NCBI GenBank assembly: GCA_035275625.1
Contig: DATEMK010000607.1
Coordinates: 1-17,689, forward strand
Origin: DATEMK01 sp035275625
GTDB taxonomy: Bacteria > Bacteroidota > Bacteroidia > AKYH767-A > OLB10
Length of the DNA stretch: 17,689 bases
Direction: 5' to 3'
In this document: in pieces, positions 1 to 6,829 of the stretch
How the letters are laid out: the number at the start of each line of letters is the position of its first letter
Numbering within the stretch: the first letter of the stretch is position 1
Program-made: the position numbers and the translations under genes
Notes under the pieces: generated by a model
Database searches by the model: none
Told to the model about the DNA's origin: nothing
What the model saw: the letters and a program-made list of their open reading frames with translations, nothing else

Positions 1-1658
1 AACCTTTTTTCTTTTTCAGAAACATCATCCAGCTTTTTTTTCAAAACGGATTTTTCTTTTTCCACATCGTTCAATAATTTTTCAAGCACAAGGCTTTTAT
101 TATCCACCTTGCTTTTTGCGCGCTGGATAACCGATTGAGGCAACCCGCTGCGTTCAGCAACAACAAATGTATAAGAGCTGCCCGGCTTTCCAATCATTAG
201 CCTGTAAAGCGGTTTTAAATTCTTTGCATCAAATGCCATCGAACCGTTAATGATGCCGGGAGTTTTATCAGCCATCACTTTAAGATTAAGATAATGTGTT
301 GTGATAATGCCGAAAGCTTTTTTCTTATTCAGCTCCACCAAAATTGATTCAGCCAATGCACCGCCAAGGTTGGGATCCGTGCCCGTTCCAAATTCATCAA
401 TGAGAAACAAACTTTTTTCATTGCTGCGCTCTAAAAAAACTTTTGCATGTTGTAATCGTGAGCTGTAAGTGCTCAATTCATATTCAAGCGATTGAGAATC
501 GCCAATGTCCACTAAAAGATGTTCAAAAATTCCCATCGTGCTGTTTTCATCAGCAGTAACCAGCATTCCTGATTGCAGCATCATTTGCAGCAAACCGATT
601 GTTTTCATACAAACCGTTTTTCCGCCTGCATTCGGTCCGCTGATAACGAGAATGCGTTGTTCATTTAATCTTAAATCAAAAGGAATAGTTTGCTTTTTAT
701 TTTCTTTATTGTAAACATACAGCAGCGGATGTTTTGCATTTTTTAATTCAATACAGGATTTATTCACGATGTGAGGCAAATGTGCATCAGACACAATTGC
801 GAACAATGCCTTTGCTCTTGTAAAATCAAATTCACTCAACACTTCCATGTATTGACTTAAAAGCGAATGGTATTTTCTTAACGAAGAAGTAAGCTCTCTT
901 AATATCCTTTGAATTTCCAAACGCTCTTCCTGTTCAAGGTTAAAAATTGAATTATTGATTTCAATCACCTCCTCGGGTTCAAGAAAAACTGTTTTTCCGG
1001 TTGTTGAAACATCATGCACAATTCCTTTCAACGCTCTTTTCTGCTCTGCAAAAACCGAAATCACCCTTCTTCCGTTCCGGGAACTTTGTTCTGATTCGGT
1101 AAGCTTGTCTTCTTTCCGGTATTTATTTATCACCGCCTGGTAAATCCGGTCTGCCTCCACCCTGCTCCTCTGTAAAGTTCTCCTGATTCGTGCAAGTTCT
1201 GCAGATGCCGTTGAACGCACAACTCCTTCTTCATCAAAAACAGTTTCAATTTCAGTGATGATATTTTTTTCAAACCTTACATTTTCAAGAACAGAAAAAA
1301 GCTGCGGATACTTGGCGGCATTCGTTTCAAAAAATCTGAAAAGGTCACGAATGGTAAATGTTATTTTTAGGATATTGATAAATTGTTCAGATGATAAAAC
1401 ACTGTTTTCAATTTTCAATAAGTTTAATTCTTTGGAAATATCTTTATAGTTATCCGTTGGAAAAACTTCGGAAGCAGCAATGAGCTGTTTGAACTCATTT
1501 GTTTTAGCAAGCAAAAGATTAATTACATCAATATCGGAAGAAATTTGGATCTCATCCAGTTTTCTTTTTCCCAATGCACCAATACAATGAAAAGAAACCA
1601 GTTCTTTGATTTTTTCAAATTCTGTGGTAAGCAAAGACGTTTCAGGAAAAATTCTCAT
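1..1658 (-). CDS. mutS2: MutS2-family ATPase/endonuclease (partial, C-terminus beyond left edge)
   Basis: MutS2 belongs to the MutS family but acts outside mismatch repair. It is known for suppressing recombination and for acting on stalled or collided ribosomes. My translation of the minus strand from the ATG at 1658 gives 552 codons before the left edge. It has a MutS core, then a Walker A motif GPNAGGKT at about residues 341-348, and a Walker B motif LFLIDEFGTGTDP with Asp421-Glu422. After these come HYLNLK and GSMAFDAKNLKPLYRL, typical of the MutS2 ATPase domain, and the start of a charged coiled coil (LEKLLNDVEKEKS). Family members are near 780-800 residues, so the rest of the coiled coil and the Smr nuclease domain are missing because of the window edge. 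The start is supported by a -7 element ending 4 nt upstream. It is divergent from the toxin-antitoxin pair. Confidence 0.95.
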   Translation of the reverse strand, partial: MRIFPETSLLTTEFEKIKELVSFHCIGALGKRKLDEIQISSDIDVINLLLAKTNEFKQLIAASEVFPTDNYKDISKELNLLKIENSVLSSEQFINILKITFTIRDLFRFFETNAAKYPQLFSVLENVRFEKNIITEIETVFDEEGVVRSTASAELARIRRTLQRSRVEADRIYQAVINKYRKEDKLTESEQSSRNGRRVISVFAEQKRALKGIVHDVSTTGKTVFLEPEEVIEINNSIFNLEQEERLEIQRILRELTSSLRKYHSLLSQYMEVLSEFDFTRAKALFAIVSDAHLPHIVNKSCIELKNAKHPLLYVYNKENKKQTIPFDLRLNEQRILVISGPNAGGKTVCMKTIGLLQMMLQSGMLVTADENSTMGIFEHLLVDIGDSQSLEYELSTYSSRLQHAKVFLERSNEKSLFLIDEFGTGTDPNLGGALAESILVELNKKKAFGIITTHYLNLKVMADKTPGIINGSMAFDAKNLKPLYRLMIGKPGSSYTFVVAERSGLPQSVIQRAKSKVDNKSLVLEKLLNDVEKEKSVLKKKLDDVSEKEKR

Positions 1659-1662
1659 CGTG

Positions 1663-1670
1663 CAAAAATA
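1663..1670 (-). promoter_or_regulatory. Putative -7 element of mutS2
   Basis: Read on the minus strand this is TATTTTTG, a perfect match to the Bacteroidota -7 consensus TAnnTTTG. It ends only 4 nt before the ATG of mutS2, so transcription would begin at or next to the start codon (leaderless mRNA). I see no convincing -33 TTTG at 19-21 nt upstream. Confidence 0.5.
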
Positions 1671-1749
1671 CGTTTCTCAGCTTTCGGCTAAACAATACTC
1701 TGTAAAAGTTTGTTAATTTTACATTGTTTACTATTCAAAGAAAATTAAA

Positions 1750-1953
1750 ATGAAAACAATACTTATTCATGTAGATGAAAATTCTTCCGCAAAATTATTT
1801 ATGGATCTCGCTAAAAAATTAAATTTTAAAGCGCGAATACTAAATGAAACTCTCAAAGAAGATGCTGCATTGCTTGCAATCATGGAAGAACGAAAAAACG
1901 AAAAAACTTTTCCGATTTCAAAATCTTATGATATTCTTAAAAAAGTTAAATAA
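1750..1953 (+). CDS. Putative antitoxin of a type II toxin-antitoxin pair
   Basis: A 67-residue, lysine-rich soluble protein encoded 5 nt before a RelE/ParE-like toxin, the usual order for a type II pair. It starts MKTILIHVDENSSAKLFMDL, has a predicted helical middle (LFMDLAKKLNFKARILNE) and an acidic segment (KEDAALLAIMEERKNEK). It ends with KSYDILKKVK. I recognise no ribbon-helix-helix, HTH or AbrB DNA-binding motif. It may resemble the short unclassified antitoxins of Bacteroidota, but I cannot assign a family. The role is inferred from size, order and spacing. It would neutralise the toxin and might regulate the pair. Confidence 0.65.
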   Translation: MKTILIHVDENSSAKLFMDLAKKLNFKARILNETLKEDAALLAIMEERKNEKTFPISKSYDILKKVK

Positions 1954-1958
1954 CTTTT

Positions 1959-2225
1959 ATGAATGTTGTTGCTGTTTCTTCTTTTAATAAAGATTTAAGC
2001 CGTATTAAACACAAATCTCTTGCAACCAAAGTTGAAAAAGTTATTAAGAAAATTGAAAACTGTACAACCATTAGCTTAGTACCGGGAATAAAAAAATTAT
2101 CGGGCTCTTCAAACGCCTACCGGATTAGAATTGGCGATTACAGACTGGGATTTTTTCTTGTTAATAACAATGTATTCCTGACAATTTTTGCTCATAGAAA
2201 AGAAATTTACAGAAAATTTCCTTAA
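1959..2225 (+). CDS. RelE/ParE-superfamily toxin
   Basis: An 88-residue basic protein with RelE/ParE-fold features. It has an N-terminal strand and helix (VVAVSSFNKDLSRIKHKSLATKVEKVIKKIE), then a core with KKLSGSSNAYRIRIGDYRLGFFLVNNNVFLTIFAHR. The pattern YRIRIGDYRLGF followed by FAHRKEIYRKFP is characteristic of this superfamily. Members either cleave ribosome-bound mRNA (RelE type) or poison gyrase (ParE type), and the sequence alone does not tell which. The ATG lies 5 nt after the antitoxin stop codon, so the two are almost certainly co-transcribed. The length (88 aa) fits a complete toxin and no frameshift is seen. Confidence 0.82.
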   Translation: MNVVAVSSFNKDLSRIKHKSLATKVEKVIKKIENCTTISLVPGIKKLSGSSNAYRIRIGDYRLGFFLVNNNVFLTIFAHRKEIYRKFP

Positions 2226-2257
2226 ACTTTTCTTAGTACACGTTTCATAAACACAGT

Positions 2258-2287
2258 TTATCAATTCTATTAACATACTGTTGATAA
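2258..2287. repeat. A+T-rich inverted repeat downstream of the toxin gene
   Basis: TTATCAA (2258-2264) and TTGATAA (2281-2287) are perfect inverted repeats around a 16-nt loop. There is no T-tract, so it is a weak terminator candidate. It could instead be an operator for the transketolase unit. Confidence 0.3.
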
Positions 2288-2331
2288 TTTCATTTTCGCA
2301 TCCAATATTATTTAACGAGTTTTACAACCTC

Positions 2332-2359
2332 AAACCTTAAACTTTAAACTTCAAACTAC
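2332..2359 (+). repeat. Four-unit 7-mer array (AAACYTY family) in the transketolase leader
   Basis: Four consecutive heptamers: AAACCTT, AAACTTT, AAACTTC, AAACTAC. The array ends 4 nt before the ATG at 2364. The same family in the same orientation lies ahead of bcp and the aquaporin gene. Confidence 0.85.
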
Positions 2360-2363
2360 TTTC

Positions 2364-3209
2364 ATGCCTTCAACTGACCAATTAAAAGCCTTATGCACGC
2401 AAGTGCGGAGAGACATCGTCCGCATGGTACATGCCGTACAAAGCGGGCACCCGGGAGGTTCTCTCGGTTGTACCGAATTCTTTGTCGCCATGTATTTCGA
2501 AATTTTAAAACACAAACCAAAACCCTGGAGCATGGATGGAATTGGGGAAGATGTGTTCTTCCTTTCAAACGGGCACATTTCACCCGTATGGTACAGTGTT
2601 CTTGCCCGGTCAGGATATTTTGATGTAAAGGAGCTATCCACATTCAGAAAAATAAGCTCCCGTTTGCAGGGACATCCTGCTACTCATGAAGGATTGCCCG
2701 GAGTTCGTGTGGCATCAGGTTCACTGGGGCAAGGATTATCTGTTGCTGTCGGAGCAGCTCTTGCAAAAAAATTAAACAACGATTCAAACATTATTTACAG
2801 TCTGCATGGTGATGGCGAGCTGGAAGAAGGTCAGATTTGGGAGGCAATTATGTTTGCTGCCGCTCACAAAGTGGATAATATTATATCAACAGTAGATGTG
2901 AATGGTCAGCAGATTGACGGGGCAACGAAAGATGTTTTACCTATTGGCGAATTAAAACCCAAATGGGAAGCATTCGGATGGAAAGTGTTTGAAATGGACG
3001 GTTCAAATATTGAAGAAGTCATTTCCACGTTAAAACTTGCAAAGCAACATACAGGAAAAGGTCAGCCTGTCGTTATCCTTATGAAAACTATTATGGGCAA
3101 TGGCGTTGATTTCATGATGCACACACATAAATGGCATGGCATAGCTCCTAATGATGATCAATTGAAAAAAGCATTGGAACAACTTCCGGAAACGATCGGA
3201 GACTATTGA
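2364..3209 (+). CDS. Transketolase, N-terminal (thiamine-diphosphate binding) subunit
   Basis: 281-residue first half of a split transketolase, which moves two-carbon ketol units between sugar phosphates in the non-oxidative pentose phosphate pathway. The sequence has HAVQSGHPGGSLGCTEFFVAMYFEIL near the N-terminus, then GHISPVWYSVLARSGYF, a QGHPATHEGLPGVRVASGSLGQGLSVAVGAALA segment, and the ThDP/metal motif GDGELEEGQIWEAIMFAA...DVNGQQIDG (GDG...N). These are standard for family members of 270-290 residues. It needs the C-terminal subunit (4713-5696) to form the active site. The two halves are separated by a vWA protein gene rather than adjacent. The stop codon is followed after 53 nt by the preferred GTG start of the vWA gene. 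Confidence 0.95.
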   Translation: MPSTDQLKALCTQVRRDIVRMVHAVQSGHPGGSLGCTEFFVAMYFEILKHKPKPWSMDGIGEDVFFLSNGHISPVWYSVLARSGYFDVKELSTFRKISSRLQGHPATHEGLPGVRVASGSLGQGLSVAVGAALAKKLNNDSNIIYSLHGDGELEEGQIWEAIMFAAAHKVDNIISTVDVNGQQIDGATKDVLPIGELKPKWEAFGWKVFEMDGSNIEEVISTLKLAKQHTGKGQPVVILMKTIMGNGVDFMMHTHKWHGIAPNDDQLKKALEQLPETIGDY

Positions 3210-3224
3210 TGAATTCAAAGTTCA

Positions 3225-3241
3225 TCCCTCCTGAGGAGGGA
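3225..3241. repeat. Perfect GC-rich palindrome (small hairpin) upstream of the vWA gene
   Basis: TCCCTCCTGAGGAGGGA is a perfect 7-bp inverted repeat with a TGA loop, starting 16 nt after the transketolase stop codon. No T-tract follows, so it is not a standard terminator. Two antisense AAACTTT-like heptamers (AAAGTTT at 3243-3249, AAAGTTG at 3250-3256) come directly after it. Confidence 0.8.
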
Positions 3242-3262
3242 CAAAGTTTAAAGTTGGCTAAC

Positions 3263-4639
3263 GTGAATCGTTTCACGTTTTATATTGTTCTCTTTTCTCT
3301 TTTCTCATTGTTATCAATTGCGCAGCAAAAGCCGCCCGAACAACCGAAACAACTCACACGCATTCTTTTTCTTTTTGATGATTCACAAAGCATGATTGTC
3401 AAATGGCAAAGCAATACGAAATTTGAAATTGCAAAAAAGCTTTTGTCAGAAATGGTGGACAGCCTGCAGCGTGTGGATAATCTTGAATTGGCGTTAAGAG
3501 TGTATGGCCACACCAAAAAATTTCCACCACAAGATTGCGATGATACCCGTCTCGAAGTCCCGTTCGGCAGAATGAATTCCTTTCAAATAAAAAAGAAGCT
3601 GAATGAAATTCAACCGAGCGGCACAACTCCTATTGCTGCGTCTTTGCTGGAATGCGGAAAAGATTTTCCGGATGATCCATCACGAAATATTATCATTCTG
3701 ATTACTGATGGAATTGAAGAATGCAATGGAGACCCATGTGCGGTTTCTTATGCATTACAGAAAAAGGGAATTGTTCTGAAACCATTTGTTATAGGTTTGG
3801 GAATGAATAAAGATTTTGCAAAATCATTTGAATGTGTGGGAACTTATTATGATGCTGCGGAGGAGACTTCTTTTCGTACAGTGCTGAGTGTTGTTATTTC
3901 ACAGGCATTAAACAATACAACCATGCAGGTGAATTTATTGGATGCTTACGGCAAACCAACTGAAACAAATGCCGGTATGACTTTTTACGACAAACTCTCA
4001 GGAGCAATCCGGTATGACTTTGTTCACACCATGAACGCAAAGGGTTATCCTGATACGTTGAAAGTTGATCCACTGAGCATCTATAATATTGTAGTGCACA
4101 CATTACCCCCTGTAAAAAAAGACAGCGTGAAAGTTACTCCCGGAAAGCATACCATTGTTGGCATAGAAACTCCGCAGGGAGATTTGCTATTAAAACTGGA
4201 TGGTTCAACCGAATACAGGAACCTCCAGGCAATTGTCCGCAAACATGACGAAACAAAAACACTGCATGTGCAATCATTCAACCTTAAAGAAAAATACATT
4301 GTCGGAACTTATGATCTTGAAATTCTCACCTTGCCGGAAATGTTTGTAAATAATGTGGAGATTTCACAAAGCAAGACGACCACCGTGGAAATTCCGAAAC
4401 CGGGAATTGTAACTTTGCTTTCAAACAATCCCGGTTATGGAAGCATTTATGTGGAAGAAAACAACCGCCTGAAATGGATTTACAGCATGGACGAAAACCA
4501 GACAAAAGAAAGTGTAGTGCTTCAACCCGGAAAATACAGGGTGATCTTCCGTTCAAAAAATTCAAGAGAAAGTATCTATACGGTTGACAAAATGTTCAGG
4601 ATTGCTTCGGGAAGTTCTATTTCTGTAAATGTATTTTGA
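3263..4639 (+). CDS. Exported von Willebrand factor A domain protein
   Basis: 458-residue protein when started at GTG 3263. This start gives a clean signal peptide (MNRFTFYIVLFSLFSLLSIA, cleavage after about residue 20). An in-frame ATG at 3209 would instead place a non-homologous stretch encoded by the palindrome ahead of the signal peptide. Mature residues about 31-220 form a vWA fold with a complete MIDAS metal site: D39-x-S41-x-S43 (DDSQS), the Thr in PSGTTPIAAS, and the Asp in LITDGIEEC. Several cysteines (QDCDD, LLECGK, EECNGDPC, FECVG) suggest disulfides. The C-terminal half is beta-rich repeats of carboxypeptidase-regulatory or Ig-like type and has no recognised catalytic motif. A role in periplasmic or surface protein binding is inferred. 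Why it lies between the two transketolase subunit genes is unknown. Confidence 0.85.
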   Translation: MNRFTFYIVLFSLFSLLSIAQQKPPEQPKQLTRILFLFDDSQSMIVKWQSNTKFEIAKKLLSEMVDSLQRVDNLELALRVYGHTKKFPPQDCDDTRLEVPFGRMNSFQIKKKLNEIQPSGTTPIAASLLECGKDFPDDPSRNIIILITDGIEECNGDPCAVSYALQKKGIVLKPFVIGLGMNKDFAKSFECVGTYYDAAEETSFRTVLSVVISQALNNTTMQVNLLDAYGKPTETNAGMTFYDKLSGAIRYDFVHTMNAKGYPDTLKVDPLSIYNIVVHTLPPVKKDSVKVTPGKHTIVGIETPQGDLLLKLDGSTEYRNLQAIVRKHDETKTLHVQSFNLKEKYIVGTYDLEILTLPEMFVNNVEISQSKTTTVEIPKPGIVTLLSNNPGYGSIYVEENNRLKWIYSMDENQTKESVVLQPGKYRVIFRSKNSRESIYTVDKMFRIASGSSISVNVF

Positions 4640-4643
4640 AGTT

Positions 4644-4662
4644 AGTATCAAGTATCAAGTCA
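4644..4662 (+). repeat. 7-mer array AGTATCA (two units and a partial third)
   Basis: AGTATCA at 4644-4650 and again at 4651-4657, then AGTCA. It starts 4 nt after the vWA stop codon, in the gap before the C-terminal transketolase subunit. Confidence 0.75.
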
Positions 4663-4676
4663 AAAAAAACAAAAAC

Positions 4677-4711
4677 ACTAATCGCTAAAAGCTAAAAACC
4701 AAAAGCTAATA
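4677..4711 (+). repeat. 7-mer array GCTAAAA ending one base before a start codon
   Basis: Five heptamer units: ACTAATC, GCTAAAA, GCTAAAA, ACCAAAA, GCTAATA. One base separates the array from the ATG at 4713. It occupies the position where a ribosome binding site would be expected. Confidence 0.8.
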
Positions 4712-4712
4712 A

Positions 4713-5696
4713 ATGAAAAAATATTCTTTTACAGAAAAAAAAGACACACGTTCCGGGTTCGGAGCGGGATTGCTTGAATTAGGAAGAACAAATCCCAATG
4801 TTGTTGCGCTTTGCGCTGACCTTACCGGTTCGCTTAAAATGGATGCATTTCAAAAAGAATTTCCGGACCGGTTTTTCCAGGTGGGTATCGCAGAAGCAAA
4901 TATGATGGGAATTGCAGCAGGGCTTACCATTGGCGGCAAAATTCCTTTTACAGGAACATTTGCAAATTTTTCTACTGGAAGAGTGTACGACCAGGTTCGC
5001 CAGTCCATTGCCTACTCAAATAAAAATGTAAAAATCTGTGCATCACATGCAGGTTTGACGTTAGGTGAAGACGGTGCCACTCACCAGATTCTTGAAGACA
5101 TCGGAATGATGCGCATGTTGCCACATATGACAGTGATTTGTCCGTGTGATTATAACCAGACAAAAGCGGCAACTATTGCCATCGCCAACCATATTGGTCC
5201 TGTTTATTTACGGTTTGGCCGCCCATCGTGGCCCGTGTTTACAGAGGCAAACGAAAGATTTGAAATCGGAAAAGCAGTAGTGATGAATGAGGGAAATGAC
5301 GTAAGCATTTTCGCAACCGGTCACATGGTCTGGAAAGCTATCGAAGCGGGAATGAAACTGGCTGAAATGGGAATTGATGCGGAAATAATAAACATTCACA
5401 CTATTAAACCTTTGGATGAAAAGGCTGTCTTAAAGTCTGTGAAAAAAACAAAATGCGCAGTGACTGCCGAAGAACACCAGGTGAATGGCGGGCTGGGAGA
5501 TGCGGTTTGCCACGTACTTTCAGGGAATTACCTTGCCCCTGTTGAAATTATCGGGGTGAATGATACTTTTGGCGAGAGCGGAACCCCGGAGCAGTTGCTT
5601 GAAAAATATGGATTGACATCTTCAAACATTGTTGCTGCAGCAGAAAAAGTAATGGCAAGAAAAAATATCGGGAATGGAGTGGGCATTCATGCTTAA
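4713..5696 (+). CDS. Transketolase, C-terminal subunit
   Basis: 327-residue second half of the split transketolase, carrying the pyrimidine-binding and C-terminal domains. Visible landmarks are LTGSLKMDAFQKEFPDRFFQVGIAEANMMGIAAGLTIGGK, with the conserved catalytic Glu in VGIAEANM that activates ThDP. These are followed by ICASHAGLTLGEDGATHQILEDIGMMRMLPHMTVICPCDYNQ, YLRFGRP and, in the C-terminal domain, TAEEHQVNGGLGDAVCHVL. Length matches family members of about 310-330 residues. It would pair with the product of 2364-3209 and is presumably co-transcribed with it through the vWA gene. The start codon follows a GCTAAAA heptamer array and has no Shine-Dalgarno sequence. Confidence 0.95.
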   Translation: MKKYSFTEKKDTRSGFGAGLLELGRTNPNVVALCADLTGSLKMDAFQKEFPDRFFQVGIAEANMMGIAAGLTIGGKIPFTGTFANFSTGRVYDQVRQSIAYSNKNVKICASHAGLTLGEDGATHQILEDIGMMRMLPHMTVICPCDYNQTKAATIAIANHIGPVYLRFGRPSWPVFTEANERFEIGKAVVMNEGNDVSIFATGHMVWKAIEAGMKLAEMGIDAEIINIHTIKPLDEKAVLKSVKKTKCAVTAEEHQVNGGLGDAVCHVLSGNYLAPVEIIGVNDTFGESGTPEQLLEKYGLTSSNIVAAAEKVMARKNIGNGVGIHA

Positions 5697-5762
5697 GGGC
5701 TTTTAAAGATTATAGTTTGCTGAAAATAGTGAACCCTCCTCCGAAATCCTAAACCCCTTTTA

Positions 5763-6311
5763 ATGACGGAATACAGCGATAGTGAATTACTCCGGCAGTT
5801 CAGAAATGAAAATACACGCAATTATGCTTTTAATTTGATTGTCAGAAAATACCAGCAAAAACTTTATTACCATATCCGTAAAATTGTCATTGATCACGAT
5901 GACGCGCATGACGTTTCACAAAATACTTTTGTCAAGGCATGGAAAGGCCTGGATAACTTTCGTGAAGACTCGCAATTATACACATGGCTGTACAGGATTG
6001 CAACCAATGAATCCCTTACTTTCCTGAAACAGAAAAAAACAAAATTCCTTATACCTTTGGGTGATGTTGAATATGAATTAGCCGCTAACCTGTCTTCAGA
6101 TACTAATTTCAGCGGTGACAAAATGATGATGAAACTGCAAAAAGCGATTCTTACATTGCCTGAAAAGCAGCGTATCGTTTTTAACATGAAATATTTTGAC
6201 AACATAAAATACGAGGAGATGTCAAAAATACTTGATACATCTGTCGGGGCATTAAAAGCATCCTTTCATCATGCTGTTAAAAAAATTGAAAAATACCTCA
6301 CTGAAGATTAA
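5763..6311 (+). CDS. ECF-family RNA polymerase sigma factor
   Basis: 182-residue extracytoplasmic-function sigma factor. Region 2 spans about residues 20-90 (LIVRKYQQKLYYHIRKIVIDHDDAHDVSQNTFVKAWKGLDNFREDSQLYTWLYRIATNESLTFLK) and holds the typical DAxDVxQNTFxKAWK and TWLYRIATN motifs. A variable linker follows, then region 4 at about residues 128-180 (LTLPEKQRIVFNMKYFDNIKYEEMSKILDTSVGALKASFHHAVKKIEKYL) with its helix-turn-helix for the -35-like element. It is the first gene of a three-gene envelope-stress-like module, with the anti-sigma-like gene 55 nt downstream. Such sigma factors are usually held inactive by the partner at the inner membrane. The upstream 66 nt carry no clear -33/-7 pair. 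Confidence 0.93.
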   Translation: MTEYSDSELLRQFRNENTRNYAFNLIVRKYQQKLYYHIRKIVIDHDDAHDVSQNTFVKAWKGLDNFREDSQLYTWLYRIATNESLTFLKQKKTKFLIPLGDVEYELAANLSSDTNFSGDKMMMKLQKAILTLPEKQRIVFNMKYFDNIKYEEMSKILDTSVGALKASFHHAVKKIEKYLTED

Positions 6312-6324
6312 ACCTTTTAATAAA

Positions 6325-6340
6325 CAAAGCATCAAAGCAT
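6325..6340 (+). repeat. 8-mer direct repeat in the anti-sigma leader
   Basis: CAAAGCAT occurs twice in perfect tandem (6325-6332 and 6333-6340) between the sigma stop codon and the anti-sigma start, followed by a weaker third unit, TAAATCAG. Confidence 0.75.
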
Positions 6341-6366
6341 TAAATCAGAATAAAAGGGAATTTCAA

Positions 6367-6828
6367 ATGGATACAAATGATTACACTGATGATGAACTGA
6401 AAGATTCACCGCTTCTCAAAAACATGAGCCGGGAAAATCCTTTCAAAGTTCCTGACGGGTATTTTGAGTCATTTCCGACAATCATTACTGAAAGAATCAC
6501 TTCACAAAGATCAAAACCGGCATGGATTATTTTTCTAAAAAATGTTTTCCAGCCAAAATATGTTGTTGCCATGCTTGTGTTTGCAGCCGCGCTTACATCA
6601 GGTGTCGTTTACTTCAACCAGCACCCGGCAGCAACAGACCGGGAAATTATTCTTTCTTATGATGATTTGAATAATTCAAATTATATTGCACAGTTTGACG
6701 AAAGCGATTTAATTGATGCCTATTTATCTGGTGCAAATGCAGACAAGTCAAACGAAAGTAATACTGAAATAGAAAATTATTTATTAGACAACCAAACAGA
6801 TATTTCTATAATTGAAAATGAATTGTAA
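6367..6828 (+). CDS. Putative single-pass membrane anti-sigma factor
   Basis: 153-residue protein from the ATG at 6367. A longer reading from 6271 would overlap the sigma gene by 41 nt and is unlikely. The N-terminal cytoplasmic part is acidic (MDTNDYTDDELKDSPLLKN) and then has NPFKVPDGYFESFPTIITERI. This NPF.VP.GYFE pattern recurs in proteins encoded next to ECF sigma genes in Bacteroidota. One transmembrane helix lies at about residues 65-84 (YVVAMLVFAAALTSGVVYF), leaving an acidic periplasmic tail of about 70 residues. No zinc-binding HxxxCxxC motif of ZAS anti-sigma factors is present. The role is inferred from position and topology. It ends 1 nt before the next ATG, so coupled translation with the Spy-like gene is likely. 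Confidence 0.75.
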   Translation: MDTNDYTDDELKDSPLLKNMSRENPFKVPDGYFESFPTIITERITSQRSKPAWIIFLKNVFQPKYVVAMLVFAAALTSGVVYFNQHPAATDREIILSYDDLNNSNYIAQFDESDLIDAYLSGANADKSNESNTEIENYLLDNQTDISIIENEL

Positions 6829-6829
6829 A

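Noticed and set aside
505..1449. Three short plus-strand open frames at 505-714, 955-1143 and 1255-1449
   Set aside because: They lie inside mutS2 on the opposite strand. The MutS2 translation is clearly the coding one, with its Walker motifs intact.
1709..1739. TTTG at 1709-1712 as a -33 element for the antitoxin gene
   Set aside because: At the right spacing (1732-1739) the sequence is TATTCAAA, which lacks the TTTG part of the -7 consensus.
2351..2643. Overlapping minus-strand and alternate plus-strand frames within the transketolase gene
   Set aside because: Shadow frames. The transketolase translation has all family motifs, and the others resemble nothing.
3894..4565. Minus-strand open frames inside the vWA gene
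   Set aside because: No recognisable domains, and antiparallel to a clearly coding frame with a signal peptide and MIDAS motif.
6271..6366. Anti-sigma frame extended to ATG 6271
   Set aside because: It would overlap the sigma gene by 41 nt and add a lysine/asparagine-rich stretch. ATG 6367 yields the expected acidic N-terminus.
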